Below, one piece after another: positions 42,088 through 51,863 of a stretch of DNA of 64,000 nt. Origin of the DNA: Paenibacillus radicis (ex Gao et al. 2016) (GTDB taxonomy: Bacteria; Bacillota; Bacilli; Paenibacillales; Paenibacillaceae). Within the stretch, counting starts at the first letter, position 1; each line of letters starts with the position of its first letter. The notes under the pieces are model-generated. The model had not been told where the DNA came from and ran no database searches. It saw nothing but the letters and a program-made list of their open reading frames with translations. Made by a program: the position numbers and the translations under genes. The stretch covers positions 186,001-250,000 of the forward strand of contig NZ_BMHY01000001.1 of NCBI RefSeq assembly GCF_014641555.1, written 5' to 3'.

Positions 42088-43857
42088 ATGAAAGGAAAGA
42101 CAGAACGGAACAGAAGACAATGGCGGTTTACGATCCGGAATAAATTGCTGATCACCTCGCTCGCAATTCTGATCATTCCGACATTGCTGGTAGGAAGCAT
42201 GAGCATCTGGATCTCAGCCCGTGAAGGCGATCGGCAGACGGAGACCAATCTCCGGAACACAGTTCAAATGGCTTCGGAACTAATCGTTTCGTTCGAGGAT
42301 GCCGTTAAGAAAGGTTCAATAAGCAAGGAAGATGCACAGGAGAAGATGAAGCAACTGCTTCTTGGGCCAAAGCAGGGGGATGGCACACGGACCATTAATA
42401 CAAATATAGATATTGGCGAGCATGGGTATTTTTTTGTTCTAAACGATCAGGGTGACCTGGTTGCCCATCCGTCGCAGGAAGGTGAGCCTTTTTGGGACAA
42501 GCAGACCAGTGACGGCTTTTATCATATCCGGGATATGCTCCAGAAAGGGAAGCAGCCGGGCGGCGGTGTTACTGTATATAGATGGCCGCTGCCGGATTCG
42601 AAAGCAGACGCTATGAAAATTGCCTATTCGCTAAGGAACCCGGAATGGGGATGGACGATTGTAGCCGGCTCTTACATCAAGGATTATAACGCGGGACAGC
42701 AGCGAATTGTTCAGGGTATTGTATATACACTACTAGGGGGTATTGCAGCCGGCGGGATTATCGTTATCTTGTTTGCAATGCGTCTTACCCGGCCGCTTAT
42801 CCAGTTGACACAGCAGGCCAGACAGGTGGCTGCAGGCGATTTGTCACAACGAGCGATTGCCATACATAGCCGAGATGAAATTGGCGACCTATACGACTCC
42901 TTTCAGATCATGCATAGCGGATTAAGGGAGCTGTCGCAGGGGCTGCTCTCCCATGCGGATGCCTTGTCTTCGGCCTCTCGCGACTTGTCCGTCACTTTCG
43001 GTGAGACAACAGCGGCGACAGACCAAATTTCCGTATCCGCACAAGAAGTGGCTTTAAGCAATAATACGCAAAAACGAAGCCTGCAAGAGAGCACTTATGC
43101 GATGGAAGAGCTGTCAGTCAGTGCGCATCGAATTGCATCCACCTCGTCGACCGCTCTTGAGGCTTCACAGGTTACTTTAACCCAAGCCGAACATGGAAAC
43201 GGGCTGATTTCACAGTCAACAGAGCAAATGGTTGCTGTATCTACAACGGTGGGCGACCTCTCTCTAATTGTCAATCAGTTGAACGAGCGGTCGCATCAGA
43301 TCGGTGAGATTATTGATGCGATGACGGCTATTTCGTCGCAAACCAATCTGCTTGCGCTTAATGCAGCGATTGAGGCTGCACGGGCTGGCGAGGAGGGCAA
43401 AGGATTTGCAGTTGTTGCGGATGAGATCAGGAAGCTGGCGGAGCGCTCCAGAATATCTGCAATGGAGGTCACCGAGCTGATTCAAGCCATTCTCGCCGAC
43501 ATTAATAAAGCCGCTATTGCCATGGAGCAAGGCGAGCAGGAGGTGCAAGCTGGTGTTGATTCCATCCGGCATTCGGGGGAGGCATTCCAGCGAATTCTGA
43601 TTGCAACCCGCAGCGCCGTGTATCACGTAAAGGAAACTTCTACTGCGGCTGAACAAATATCTGCTAGCTCTCAGGAGTTCAATGCTTCCCTGCAGGAGAT
43701 CGATCATATGGCGGTTCGGTCCAATGATCTGGCACAGACGATTTCCACTGCCACTGCCGGACAGCTTGCAGCAGTGGAAGAAATTTCTGCATCGGCGGAC
43801 TCGATGAGACTAATATCCGAAGAGATGCTTCTGCTCGTAAAGCGATTCAAGCTATAG
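42088..43857 (+). CDS. methyl-accepting chemotaxis protein with Cache sensor
   Basis: The 589-residue receptor has a first membrane segment (about 17-35), an extracellular single-Cache domain (about 40-200, with [20 protein letters not shown] and [11 protein letters not shown]), a second membrane segment (about 207-232) and a HAMP domain (about 233-285). The cytoplasmic signalling rod carries the CheA/CheW tip [24 protein letters not shown] motif (about 410-450). It senses a small organic molecule outside the cell and signals to CheA. It is monocistronic, with a strong terminator. The ligand cannot be read from the sequence. Confidence 0.94.
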   Translation: MKGKTERNRRQWRFTIRNKLLITSLAILIIPTLLVGSMSIWISAREGDRQTETNLRNTVQMASELIVSFEDAVKKGSISKEDAQEKMKQLLLGPKQGDGTRTINTNIDIGEHGYFFVLNDQGDLVAHPSQEGEPFWDKQTSDGFYHIRDMLQKGKQPGGGVTVYRWPLPDSKADAMKIAYSLRNPEWGWTIVAGSYIKDYNAGQQRIVQGIVYTLLGGIAAGGIIVILFAMRLTRPLIQLTQQARQVAAGDLSQRAIAIHSRDEIGDLYDSFQIMHSGLRELSQGLLSHADALSSASRDLSVTFGETTAATDQISVSAQEVALSNNTQKRSLQESTYAMEELSVSAHRIASTSSTALEASQVTLTQAEHGNGLISQSTEQMVAVSTTVGDLSLIVNQLNERSHQIGEIIDAMTAISSQTNLLALNAAIEAARAGEEGKGFAVVADEIRKLAERSRISAMEVTELIQAILADINKAAIAMEQGEQEVQAGVDSIRHSGEAFQRILIATRSAVYHVKETSTAAEQISASSQEFNASLQEIDHMAVRSNDLAQTISTATAGQLAAVEEISASADSMRLISEEMLLLVKRFKL

Positions 43858-43867
43858 CGGCCGAACT

Positions 43868-43914
43868 AGAACAAGCCATGCGAAGTATGATTTTCGCATG
43901 GCTTGTTCTTTTTT
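43868..43914 (+). terminator. terminator of the chemotaxis receptor gene
   Basis: AGAACAAGCCATGCGAA and TTCGCATGGCTTGTTCT pair perfectly around eight bases and are followed by eight T. Confidence 0.92.
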
Positions 43915-44124
43915 TTGAAAATAAAAGTTGATTCTCAATTCAGGTGTTTGTCAAGATCAACAGCGTAAACTTTTAAAATAAAATAGAAATTTATATAATA
44001 ACTTTTATTTATTTGTAGAAGCATCAATATGCCTATACTTATCTATGTAAAGTCGGGGTGTTAGATTTTATAATAAATGTGTAGCAATTAAACAACAAGA
44101 GACCACATCAGGGAGGAATGCTTC

Positions 44125-45021
44125 ATGAAAAATTCATTGCGCCAAGCTCATCGTTTGTTTAAAGATCATTTGCCTAGCAATCCGGCATCTATTGAAGAAT
44201 TGAGGGCAGGTGTGGAGGCGATGTTTGGCCTGCTTCCTGTAGCAAGCGATTTAGTTACAGAGAAGGTAGATATAGATGGAATGGAAGCGGAGTGGCAAAT
44301 ACTACCGGAATCTAAAGATGACCGCGTGCTTCTATACTTTCACGGCGGAGGTTTTATGTACGGGAGTATCCAATCTTATCGGATTGAATCCAGTGAAATG
44401 GGGAGAGCGGCCCAAGCACGCGTGTTGTCTGTCAATTACCGCTTGGCACCTGAACATCCGTTTCCTGCACCGATTGAAGATGCGTTGAAAGCTTATGACT
44501 GGCTGTTGGATCAAGGGTATCAGCCTCATAATATAATTATTGGCGGGGTATCGGCAGGAGGGAATTTAACAGCAGCTTTATTGATGAAAATCAGGGATAC
44601 CAAAACGGCTATGCCTGCCGGAGGGGTCATGGTTTCTCCGTGGATTGATTTGGGACAAACAGGAGATACCTATGTCACGAAAGAAGGAGTAGATCCCGTT
44701 GTTACCAAAGAAGCCCTCGTACAGCTGGCTGATAATTATTTAAATGGAGTTTCCCCAAATGTGCCTTATGCTTCACCGATTTATGGCGATTTGAGAGGGC
44801 TGCCGCCTATTTACGTAATGGTCGGTGAATCAGAACTTATGCTGAGTGAATCTCTGACGTTTGTGACTCGGGCCGCACTGGCAGGTGTTGATATCCGTTT
44901 CAGATCTTGGCCTTCCATGTTTCACAACTGGCTCAGCTTTCATTCCAGCTTGGAGGAAGCGCAAGAAGGCGTAATAAGTACCGGAAACTTCATGAATGAA
45001 TTGTATGAGAAAAATCAGTAA
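44125..45021 (+). CDS. alpha/beta hydrolase, hormone-sensitive-lipase family
   Basis: This 298-residue cytoplasmic esterase has the HSL oxyanion motif HGGGF (about residue 74), the nucleophile elbow GVSAGGN (GDSAGG type, about residue 143), an acidic residue in VGESELM and the catalytic His in MFHNW (about 270). It probably cleaves short-chain esters, lactones or similar small molecules. The ATG follows GGGAGGA. The 267-base region before it, after the chemotaxis terminator, is AT-rich and likely holds the promoter. It converges with the SLH gene and shares a terminator with it. Confidence 0.9.
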   Translation: MKNSLRQAHRLFKDHLPSNPASIEELRAGVEAMFGLLPVASDLVTEKVDIDGMEAEWQILPESKDDRVLLYFHGGGFMYGSIQSYRIESSEMGRAAQARVLSVNYRLAPEHPFPAPIEDALKAYDWLLDQGYQPHNIIIGGVSAGGNLTAALLMKIRDTKTAMPAGGVMVSPWIDLGQTGDTYVTKEGVDPVVTKEALVQLADNYLNGVSPNVPYASPIYGDLRGLPPIYVMVGESELMLSESLTFVTRAALAGVDIRFRSWPSMFHNWLSFHSSLEEAQEGVISTGNFMNELYEKNQ

Positions 45022-45048
45022 TCTGTGCTGACCCTTTCGCGTACAACA

Positions 45049-45094
45049 AGAGGCTGCTCCAGAAGGTGTTGAAATCCCTTCCGGAGCAGCCTCT
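45049..45094. terminator. bidirectional terminator between esterase and NHL-SLH gene
   Basis: AGAGGCTGCTCC and GGAGCAGCCTCT pair perfectly, with a further GAAGG/CCTTC inner stem. It lies between two converging genes. Confidence 0.8.
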
Positions 45095-45106
45095 ATTCAA
45101 TTGCAC

Positions 45107-48100
45107 CTATTCGATTAGCTCCGATTTCCGAAGCAATCTCTGTACGATCACGGCAGCTTCCGCTCGCGTAATGAACGCTTTCGGAGCGAACTCTTTACCG
45201 CTGCGGCCGGAGATGATTCCGGCTTGTATGCCGGCTGCGACGCCGCTTTTTGCCCAGACAGCTATACGAACCTCGTCTGCGAAGGCCTTGAGCAGCTCAT
45301 CTCCCGCTTGGGACGAAGGAAGCTTGTCATTCAGCCCAGTCAGCTTCATCGCATTCGCAATGATTGCCATCGCCTGCTCCCGCGTAATGTTGTCCTCGGG
45401 GCGGAAGGTCCCGTCTTCAAAGCCATTGATGAGCTGATAAGTATGAGCGGTTTGGACTGCTCCGCTATACCATGCATCCGGCCTCACGTCTGAGAAAGGC
45501 GATTCCGCGCTGCTGTCGGCCTTCAGTCCCAAGCCCCGAACGAGTATTGCCGCGAACTCTGCGCGAGTGATGTCATGGTCAGGGTGGAACAGGGAATTGG
45601 TATCGCCACTCACGACCATGCGTGAACCTAGATCGATCACGGCTTCTTTGGCCCATTGCGCAGTTACATCCTTGAAGGCGACCGAATGCCGAATGACGGC
45701 GTAAGTGCTGTTCGTTAGGCTGTATACTTTTGCATAGACCTTGCCGTCACGCGTCTCAAACCGGGTAGGTACATGACGGACCGTTCCATCCGCTTCTACG
45801 ACGACGGCAGTCGCAGCTGGGCTGGAATCTGTGCCATCCGGAAGCGTGATTGTTCTCTCCACATAGGTGCCGAACTTGGTTACTTCTTTATCTGCACTGC
45901 CGTAGAACCCCCTCACTGTAAAGTTTACTGGAGGAGAGATAAGGGCGAAGCCGCCTTGAGCCGCAGCGTTCTCGACGAGCTGCACGGTTTCGGCTGCCGG
46001 TTTGGCGATTTCGAGCTGAACCCTAAGCCCTTGCAGCGCCGCTGAGTCTCCAAATGATTGAATCAGCAACTGAGTGTCAAGCTGCTGGAGAGGCATTCTG
46101 TAGGTGGCGTCCGTGGTCCGGACTTCCACAATCACTTGCTGCTCTGCCAGGTATTGAAGAAGCAGCCCATTAAGTTCTACCTTAGCAACATCAGAAGGAG
46201 GATCGACTTGAATGGTGATGACCGCCCCGCGCGCAGCTCCTGCAAGCTGCTCCTCCAGCTTGGTTTGAACCAGCTGGACAGATGTCGTATGCTGGCCATC
46301 CCTGTTCGCCTTCTCCACAGTTGCCGTTCCAGCTTTCGCCTCTATGCCGTTGATGGACACTGACACGCCAGTCGCCGGTTTCTCCGGTTCAGCCGGAACC
46401 GATGGCGTAACACTCGGCGGCGCACTTGGCGTTACGAAATTTGAAGCCGCTGAAGCCGTTCCGCTTCCTGCCAGATTTATTGCCTTCACCGTGAATGTAT
46501 AGGTCGTACCGTTCGTTAACCCTGTAACCTTGATCGGGCTGACGCTGCCCGTTGCGGTAAAGCCGCCGGGTGAAGCGGTCACCTCATAGCTTGTAATCGG
46601 ACGACCTCCGTCATTCGAAGGAGGCGTGAAAGGGACCAATGCCTGTCCATTGTCCGCTGTCACCGTGCCGATTGCGGGCGCATCCGGCACCGTAAATGGC
46701 GTAACGCTAACGGTATTGGAGAGCGGGCTGTCTCCTTTGTAATTCGTGCTCTTAACTGTAAAGTAATAAGTGATCCCATTCGTTAATCCGGCCGCTGTGT
46801 AGCCATATACCGATCCGCTGACTGAACCGACCTCCATTCCAGTCACAGCAGAATTATCGCTTTGATAGATGGTATACCCTGATGAATCGCCCACGGGGCT
46901 CCATTCCAAGCTTGCCTGCGCGTCCCCAGCAGCTGCGGGCTTCAATAGCGGTGCTCCCGGTACCGGAGTCGTGTCGCTGATGTCGATCGCAAACGTCAGT
47001 GTATCTCCCTTAGCGAACGAGAAGAGGAGGGACTTCGTTCCGATTGGTTGACTGGCCAAGAACGATTTCTTAATCGTTACTGCATTGCCAGATAAACTGT
47101 AATCGATGTCTTCAACGAGTTCTGTTCCTTCGAGAGATATCCTTTCAAGCGTATGGCCGTTCCAGATGATCGTCGTCGTAACATCCGCTTGAGCGGAGGC
47201 ATTCTTATCGAAATCGCTTGTCGCCGGGCTAAGTTGCGGAGCCAGGATCGTGGCGCTAGCTTCAATAGAAGCTCCGCTAACGCCACCGGGAGTTGATGCT
47301 TTAACGGTAAAGTAATAGGTTGTTCCATTTAATAAACCGGTCGTCCCATAGTTATATACCGATCCGCTTACAGTAGCGATTTCTGAACCGGAGTCTCCCG
47401 TAGTCGTGCTTCTGAATAGTTTATATTCATCCACTCCGCGTACCGGATCCCAGTTCAGTGTCACCTTAGCCGTTCCTGCCGTTGCAGTTAGATTTGCCGG
47501 TGCCGAAGGCACTGCTGCGAACGTCACCTTCCGTATTCGATGATTCAACTTATCCGATAAATAGAGATGACCCGCACTGTCGATCACTATACCAAGGGGA
47601 AAATTCAATAGCGCGGACGTGGCTAATCCGCCATCTCCTGAATACCCGCTTATTTCCATACCCGCTACTATGAGGACATTCCCTGTCGATTTCTCCACTT
47701 TATGGATTCTATGGTTATCGTCCAAACCTTCGAAATACAAATTTCCTGCGCTATCAATTGCTATTTCACTAGGATATCTTAATTGCGCTTTCACAGTAGT
47801 AATTATTCCAGTCAATAGGTCAACTTTCCGTATACGAAAATTCTCAGTATCCGCTATATACAAATCTCCGGAGTTATCTATTGCAATTCCTATTGGATAT
47901 TTCAATTTCGCTGAAGAGGCTGGACCGTCATCTCCCGAAAATCCGGCTGCACCTGTACCTGCAACCGTACTGATTATTCCAGTCACTGAATCAATCATCC
48001 GGACACAACTATTTAATCTTTCTGTGATAAATAAATTACCCTTGCTGTCAAAGGCTAACGCCACGGGTCTGTTAAATGAAGCAGATGCGGCTAAACCTCC

Positions 48101-48589
48101 ATCTCCTGAATATCCTATTGTACCCGTACCTGCTACGGTACTGATTCTTCCGCTTGGATCAACCTTTCGGATACGATGATTTTCACTATCGGCAATATAC
48201 AGATTTCCATTATTGTCGAACGCTATTCCTCTAGGAATATTAAGTTTTGCAGACGTGGCTAACCCTCCGTCTCCGGAATATCCGCTTGAGCCCGTTCCCG
48301 CAATCGTGCTAATTTTGCCTGTTCCGTCGACCTTCCTGATCACATGATTAGCTGAATCTGCAACATACAAATTCCCCGCGCTATCGATTGCTAATGAAGT
48401 TGGCTGCCTTAGTTTTGCATTTGAAGCCAACCCGCCATTTCCTGAATATCCGGGTGTACCCGTACCGGCCACCGTCTCAATAATTCCTTTTGCCGACGCG
48501 GCGCTAACTCGATTGCCCAGCGGTGTCAAGCTGCTTGTGAGCAGTAATGCTGCAAGGAAAACGACCATGCCTCTTTTGATCCCCTTCAT
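45107..48589 (-). CDS. SLH-anchored NHL-repeat surface protein
   Basis: The 1160-residue protein has a signal peptide (1-30). Six NHL repeats (about 34-345) of the type TVAGTGxxGYSGDGGLA then LYVADSxNHRIRKV should form a beta-propeller. The fifth is short and lacks the glycine-rich GYSGDGG insert. FnIII-like domains follow at about 348-440, 543-633 and 635-720, with an X2-like domain at 445-540. Next come a Pro-rich linker, a region of about 215 residues common before SLH domains (VSVSINGIEAKAGTA onward) and three SLH repeats (about 965-1150). It is cell-wall bound and probably mediates binding to a ligand or partner. It is divergent from the STAND regulator gene, 121 bases away. Confidence 0.88.
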   Translation of the reverse strand: MKGIKRGMVVFLAALLLTSSLTPLGNRVSAASAKGIIETVAGTGTPGYSGNGGLASNAKLRQPTSLAIDSAGNLYVADSANHVIRKVDGTGKISTIAGTGSSGYSGDGGLATSAKLNIPRGIAFDNNGNLYIADSENHRIRKVDPSGRISTVAGTGTIGYSGDGGLAASASFNRPVALAFDSKGNLFITERLNSCVRMIDSVTGIISTVAGTGAAGFSGDDGPASSAKLKYPIGIAIDNSGDLYIADTENFRIRKVDLLTGIITTVKAQLRYPSEIAIDSAGNLYFEGLDDNHRIHKVEKSTGNVLIVAGMEISGYSGDGGLATSALLNFPLGIVIDSAGHLYLSDKLNHRIRKVTFAAVPSAPANLTATAGTAKVTLNWDPVRGVDEYKLFRSTTTGDSGSEIATVSGSVYNYGTTGLLNGTTYYFTVKASTPGGVSGASIEASATILAPQLSPATSDFDKNASAQADVTTTIIWNGHTLERISLEGTELVEDIDYSLSGNAVTIKKSFLASQPIGTKSLLFSFAKGDTLTFAIDISDTTPVPGAPLLKPAAAGDAQASLEWSPVGDSSGYTIYQSDNSAVTGMEVGSVSGSVYGYTAAGLTNGITYYFTVKSTNYKGDSPLSNTVSVTPFTVPDAPAIGTVTADNGQALVPFTPPSNDGGRPITSYEVTASPGGFTATGSVSPIKVTGLTNGTTYTFTVKAINLAGSGTASAASNFVTPSAPPSVTPSVPAEPEKPATGVSVSINGIEAKAGTATVEKANRDGQHTTSVQLVQTKLEEQLAGAARGAVITIQVDPPSDVAKVELNGLLLQYLAEQQVIVEVRTTDATYRMPLQQLDTQLLIQSFGDSAALQGLRVQLEIAKPAAETVQLVENAAAQGGFALISPPVNFTVRGFYGSADKEVTKFGTYVERTITLPDGTDSSPAATAVVVEADGTVRHVPTRFETRDGKVYAKVYSLTNSTYAVIRHSVAFKDVTAQWAKEAVIDLGSRMVVSGDTNSLFHPDHDITRAEFAAILVRGLGLKADSSAESPFSDVRPDAWYSGAVQTAHTYQLINGFEDGTFRPEDNITREQAMAIIANAMKLTGLNDKLPSSQAGDELLKAFADEVRIAVWAKSGVAAGIQAGIISGRSGKEFAPKAFITRAEAAVIVQRLLRKSELIE

Positions 48590-48710
48590 TCTTACATTTC
48601 TCCCATCAATTAATCTCAGAGTTTGCTATGATCCCAATCCTAACAACGTCTAAGTGGAAATTATAGTATACTTAGGTATACATTTTTCTAGATGAGAGGC
48701 AGATTGAGCG

Positions 48711-50708
48711 ATGAGCGAGAATCGGATTAAGTATATGGAAAGCCGGTTTTTCGTCGGCCGTGAAAGAGAGAAAAGCCTGTTCATTGATTTTTTATCGCAG
48801 GAATATCCATATGATAAGATCCTCAACATTTACGGTACAGGCGGCATCGGCAAAAGCTTTCTGCTTGACGAATACCGAAGATTAGCCGAATCGCGCCATG
48901 TCCCATTCCTGCTTATAGACAGCAATGATTTCCTACATACTCCACAAGGGCTATGCGAAAAATTGAACACACTGCTTCAGGCGTCCCCTGCTGGCGAGAT
49001 CACACAGCATCCAGTCGAAGATTGCCTGAAAAAGCTGAATAAGATGGCAGACGTTACTCGTATCATCGTAGCGATCGATACTTATGAAGAACTCGGCGAG
49101 CTCGATTGGTGGCTGAGAGAAAGCTTTATTCCTCATTCCGGGGACAATATCTTATTTATAATTTCAGGGCGCCATGCGCTACAAGGAAGCTGGCTTGCTT
49201 CGCCGGTATGGCGCAGCCTGGTAAAGCCCGTGCCGGTTGACCCGTTTGACACAGCAGCCTGTACAAGCTATGCGGAGAGGTTCGGTATTGTGGACGAAGC
49301 GATATTGCGCCGGCTATATGCGTTTACGCTGGGTCATCCGTTAACCTTGTCACTTACAGTTGGTCTGTCGTTAGAAGAGCTATTCGCGGAGAAAAATGAC
49401 GATCAGCGGGAGGACTTGTTTCGGGAATTAACGTACCGGTGGTTGCGTGAGGTTCCAGACGAATCTCTTAGCGAATTGGTAGAGGCTGCATCGCTCGTCC
49501 GGAATTTCGATCAGGAGCTGCTAGAGGCGATGATTGGCGAGTCCGTTACCGGAGCGAGTTTCCGCAGGCTGACCGATCTCTCATTCATCCGGCCCGGCAA
49601 GGGCGGCTATCGTATTCATGCACTGCTGAGAACGACCCTCTCCGAAGAAATTCGCGCCCGTACACCTAAGCGTTTCAAGCAGCTTCGGCATCGCAGCATT
49701 GCCTACTATCATCGGGAAATCGTCACACCGTCCTCAGAAGGGAATATGACGGATACGATAGCAAATTTGATCTTCGGACTCGAGGATTCTGTCCTTCTCT
49801 CGACCTTCTTAGAGGATACGCCGCAAGGAGAATACGAATATGAGACGGTTCATGCAGATAATCTTCACCTAGCCGAGCAGCATATTCAAGACGTTATGCA
49901 AGCAGAAGCGGATTACGAACGAAGCTATTTCAATCCCCAAACCGGGCAACAGCATCAAATGGACATTCCCGCTCAGCATGACCGAATCGCATTCGGCAAC
50001 CTTGAGCCGGTCAAGTTGATAACGTTCGGTCCGGATACGGTCAGAATGATCAAGAACCACGAAGGGGCAACGATCGGACTGGCGATTTTCATTCCGATTC
50101 ACCGTGACTCTTTGTCATATTTGCAGGTACAACCCGTTTCCAGACATTTTTTTAACACGCTAGACCCCGAGCAGTTGGAAGAGTACCGTACTTCCCCTGA
50201 TCAGCCTGCGGGAAGATTCATCTACCATGTCGATCTAAGAAAAGATGATAGCATAGCGGCTCGCGCCGCTTTGATGCGCCTCCTAATTTCTCTCCTGTTG
50301 AAACCAGGGATGTTGGCATTCTCGAGCCCGCTGCCTTATCACCAAGAAATCACTAGACGGATGGGCTTCAATCAAGTGGAGGGAGCTACCCATTATGATT
50401 TCGGCGAGCATATTCCTTCTCCCACCTTCATGCTGGACATTCGCGGAGAGAGGCACAGGGCATATTTCGACCGATGGGTCCAGAACGCAGGTTTATCTCT
50501 GGCACCGAAATTACCGGATCATCTATTCGGCTTCACGGCCAAAGAGCGTGAGGTGGCTATGCTGGTATTGTCTATCGATTCCATTGCCGAAATTGCGAAT
50601 AAGCTAAACGTTACGCAAGCCGCAATCAAGAAGCATCTCGGCCGAATCTATAAGAAAGCCGGCGTTGCGAGGAAAAGCCAATTGCTAAAGAAGCTGATGG
50701 AGCTCTAG
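48711..50708 (+). CDS. STAND-type ATPase with LuxR helix-turn-helix
   Basis: The 665-residue regulator has an N-terminal P-loop ATPase (Walker A IYGTGGIGKSF at about residues 42-52, Walker B IIVAIDTYEE, sensor IISGRH) and a winged-helix-like region to about 340. The middle region (about 420-590) contains a GNAT-like fold signature (GMLAFSSPLPYHQEITRRMGF). The C-terminal LuxR helix-turn-helix is at about 603-660 (GFTAKEREVAMLVLSIDSIAEIANKLNVTQAAIKKHLGRIYKKAG). Such MalT-like proteins oligomerise with ATP and an inducer. It is divergent from the NHL-SLH surface protein, which it may control; no direct evidence. The terminator stem overlaps its last codons. Confidence 0.88.
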   Translation: MSENRIKYMESRFFVGREREKSLFIDFLSQEYPYDKILNIYGTGGIGKSFLLDEYRRLAESRHVPFLLIDSNDFLHTPQGLCEKLNTLLQASPAGEITQHPVEDCLKKLNKMADVTRIIVAIDTYEELGELDWWLRESFIPHSGDNILFIISGRHALQGSWLASPVWRSLVKPVPVDPFDTAACTSYAERFGIVDEAILRRLYAFTLGHPLTLSLTVGLSLEELFAEKNDDQREDLFRELTYRWLREVPDESLSELVEAASLVRNFDQELLEAMIGESVTGASFRRLTDLSFIRPGKGGYRIHALLRTTLSEEIRARTPKRFKQLRHRSIAYYHREIVTPSSEGNMTDTIANLIFGLEDSVLLSTFLEDTPQGEYEYETVHADNLHLAEQHIQDVMQAEADYERSYFNPQTGQQHQMDIPAQHDRIAFGNLEPVKLITFGPDTVRMIKNHEGATIGLAIFIPIHRDSLSYLQVQPVSRHFFNTLDPEQLEEYRTSPDQPAGRFIYHVDLRKDDSIAARAALMRLLISLLLKPGMLAFSSPLPYHQEITRRMGFNQVEGATHYDFGEHIPSPTFMLDIRGERHRAYFDRWVQNAGLSLAPKLPDHLFGFTAKEREVAMLVLSIDSIAEIANKLNVTQAAIKKHLGRIYKKAGVARKSQLLKKLMEL

Positions 50709-50724
50709 CTCCACCAGCTTCTTT
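50687..50724 (+). terminator. terminator overlapping the end of the STAND gene
   Basis: AAAGAAGCTGATGGAGCT (including the last sense codons) pairs with AGCTCCACCAGCTTCTTT with one mismatch, followed by a T-rich tail. It can also serve the converging minus-strand gene. Confidence 0.8.
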
Positions 50725-50746
50725 AATTTGTTTTATTCGATTTGCA

Positions 50747-51754
50747 TCATTTTTGTTGTTTCTGGGAAAGCCATGCCGCAAGCTCCTCTGTCTGCGAAAG
50801 AACTGCGATGGGGTCATAGTACCAGGAGCGCTCTTCCTTCCACACATACAGACGGTCATTTTTGACAGCATCTAATGTATTCCAGAGCGGATCTTTTTTG
50901 TAATCTTCAAGCGTCCGTGAGTTTGAAGTCAGAATGATATAATCGCCAGCATATTGCGCCATCATTTCTTTGGATAGCTCCACATATTGCTTTTCCATAA
51001 TTTCAGCTGCGACGTTTGAAGGCGGTTTGCGTCCAAGCGCCTGGTAAACAGGCTGACCGCCCCGGCCAAAATTATCTCCATACACATAGACGGCTTTTTC
51101 GACATCTTCAAAGATCGTAAAGGTAGCCTCAGGCGGAATCGCTTGATCGACTTGTTCTTTCGCTTTAGCCAGTCTTTCCTCATAGGCTGTCAGCCAAGCT
51201 TCAGCCTCTTGTTCCCGGCCAAGCAGCTTGCCGAAGTAGGTCAATTCTTCTCGGGCGTTCTTCAGCTCGCCGTAAGGAACAGAAATAGTAGGAGCTGCTT
51301 TGGACAGATTGTCATATTTGGCTGGATCATTTTCCGCTGTGATGATCAGATCCGGCTGCAACGCAAGAATCTTTTCCAGAGAAACGTTGCCATAGTCGCC
51401 GATATCTTCAACACCTTTAAGCGCTTCGGCAAAATAGAGATTTTTCAAATGCAGGCCAGGCGTACCAACAGGCGTAACCCCTAGTGCAATTAAAGAACCC
51501 AGATAGTCATCGGTTACGATGCGCATCGGCTTGACAGGGATTTCAATGTCGCCATTCTTTGTGGATACGATTTTGGTCGTTGATGCTGTCGTTCCATCGG
51601 ATGGTTCCGGTGAATCTGTTGTCGCTGCAGCGGCTGGCGGAACGTTGCTATTACCGGCTGCCTTTGAATTATTGTTCCCGCAAGCGGCTAGAAGCAGCAC
51701 GAGCAAGAGTAATGCCAGCCCTAAGCAGGAAAAATTCCATTTGTTTTGTTTCAT
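50747..51754 (-). CDS. iron-siderophore ABC transporter substrate-binding lipoprotein (second module)
   Basis: The 335-residue lipoprotein has a signal peptide with lipobox LLAAC, an Asn/Ala/Pro/Ser/Thr-rich linker and a type III binding fold (PMRIVTDDYLGSLIALGVTPVGTPG, KILALQPDLIITAEND, DYIILTSNSRTLEDYKKDPLW). It should bind a ferric siderophore. ATG 51754 follows GAGGGG at 10 bases; a few upstream codons are open but unneeded. A near-consensus Fur box lies 24 bases before the start. It follows the Btr-like gene at 51864 on the same strand. No permease or ATPase gene is adjacent. Confidence 0.9.
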   Translation of the reverse strand: MKQNKWNFSCLGLALLLLVLLLAACGNNNSKAAGNSNVPPAAAATTDSPEPSDGTTASTTKIVSTKNGDIEIPVKPMRIVTDDYLGSLIALGVTPVGTPGLHLKNLYFAEALKGVEDIGDYGNVSLEKILALQPDLIITAENDPAKYDNLSKAAPTISVPYGELKNAREELTYFGKLLGREQEAEAWLTAYEERLAKAKEQVDQAIPPEATFTIFEDVEKAVYVYGDNFGRGGQPVYQALGRKPPSNVAAEIMEKQYVELSKEMMAQYAGDYIILTSNSRTLEDYKKDPLWNTLDAVKNDRLYVWKEERSWYYDPIAVLSQTEELAAWLSQKQQK

Positions 51755-51777
51755 GTGCTTAATTCCCCTCAATCTCT

Positions 51778-51796
51778 AATAATGATAATCATCCTC
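51778..51796. promoter_or_regulatory. Fur box upstream of the second siderophore-binding-protein gene
   Basis: AATAATGATAATCATCCTC matches the 19-base Fur consensus GATAATGATAATCATTATC at 15 or 16 of 19 positions, with the central 12 bases perfect. It predicts iron repression of the lipoprotein gene. Confidence 0.75.
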
Positions 51797-51863
51797 ACTT
51801 GAATACTTTAAGCTTGTATGCATCCTATCGCCATGTCACAAAATGATATGGCAGGATGGCATT

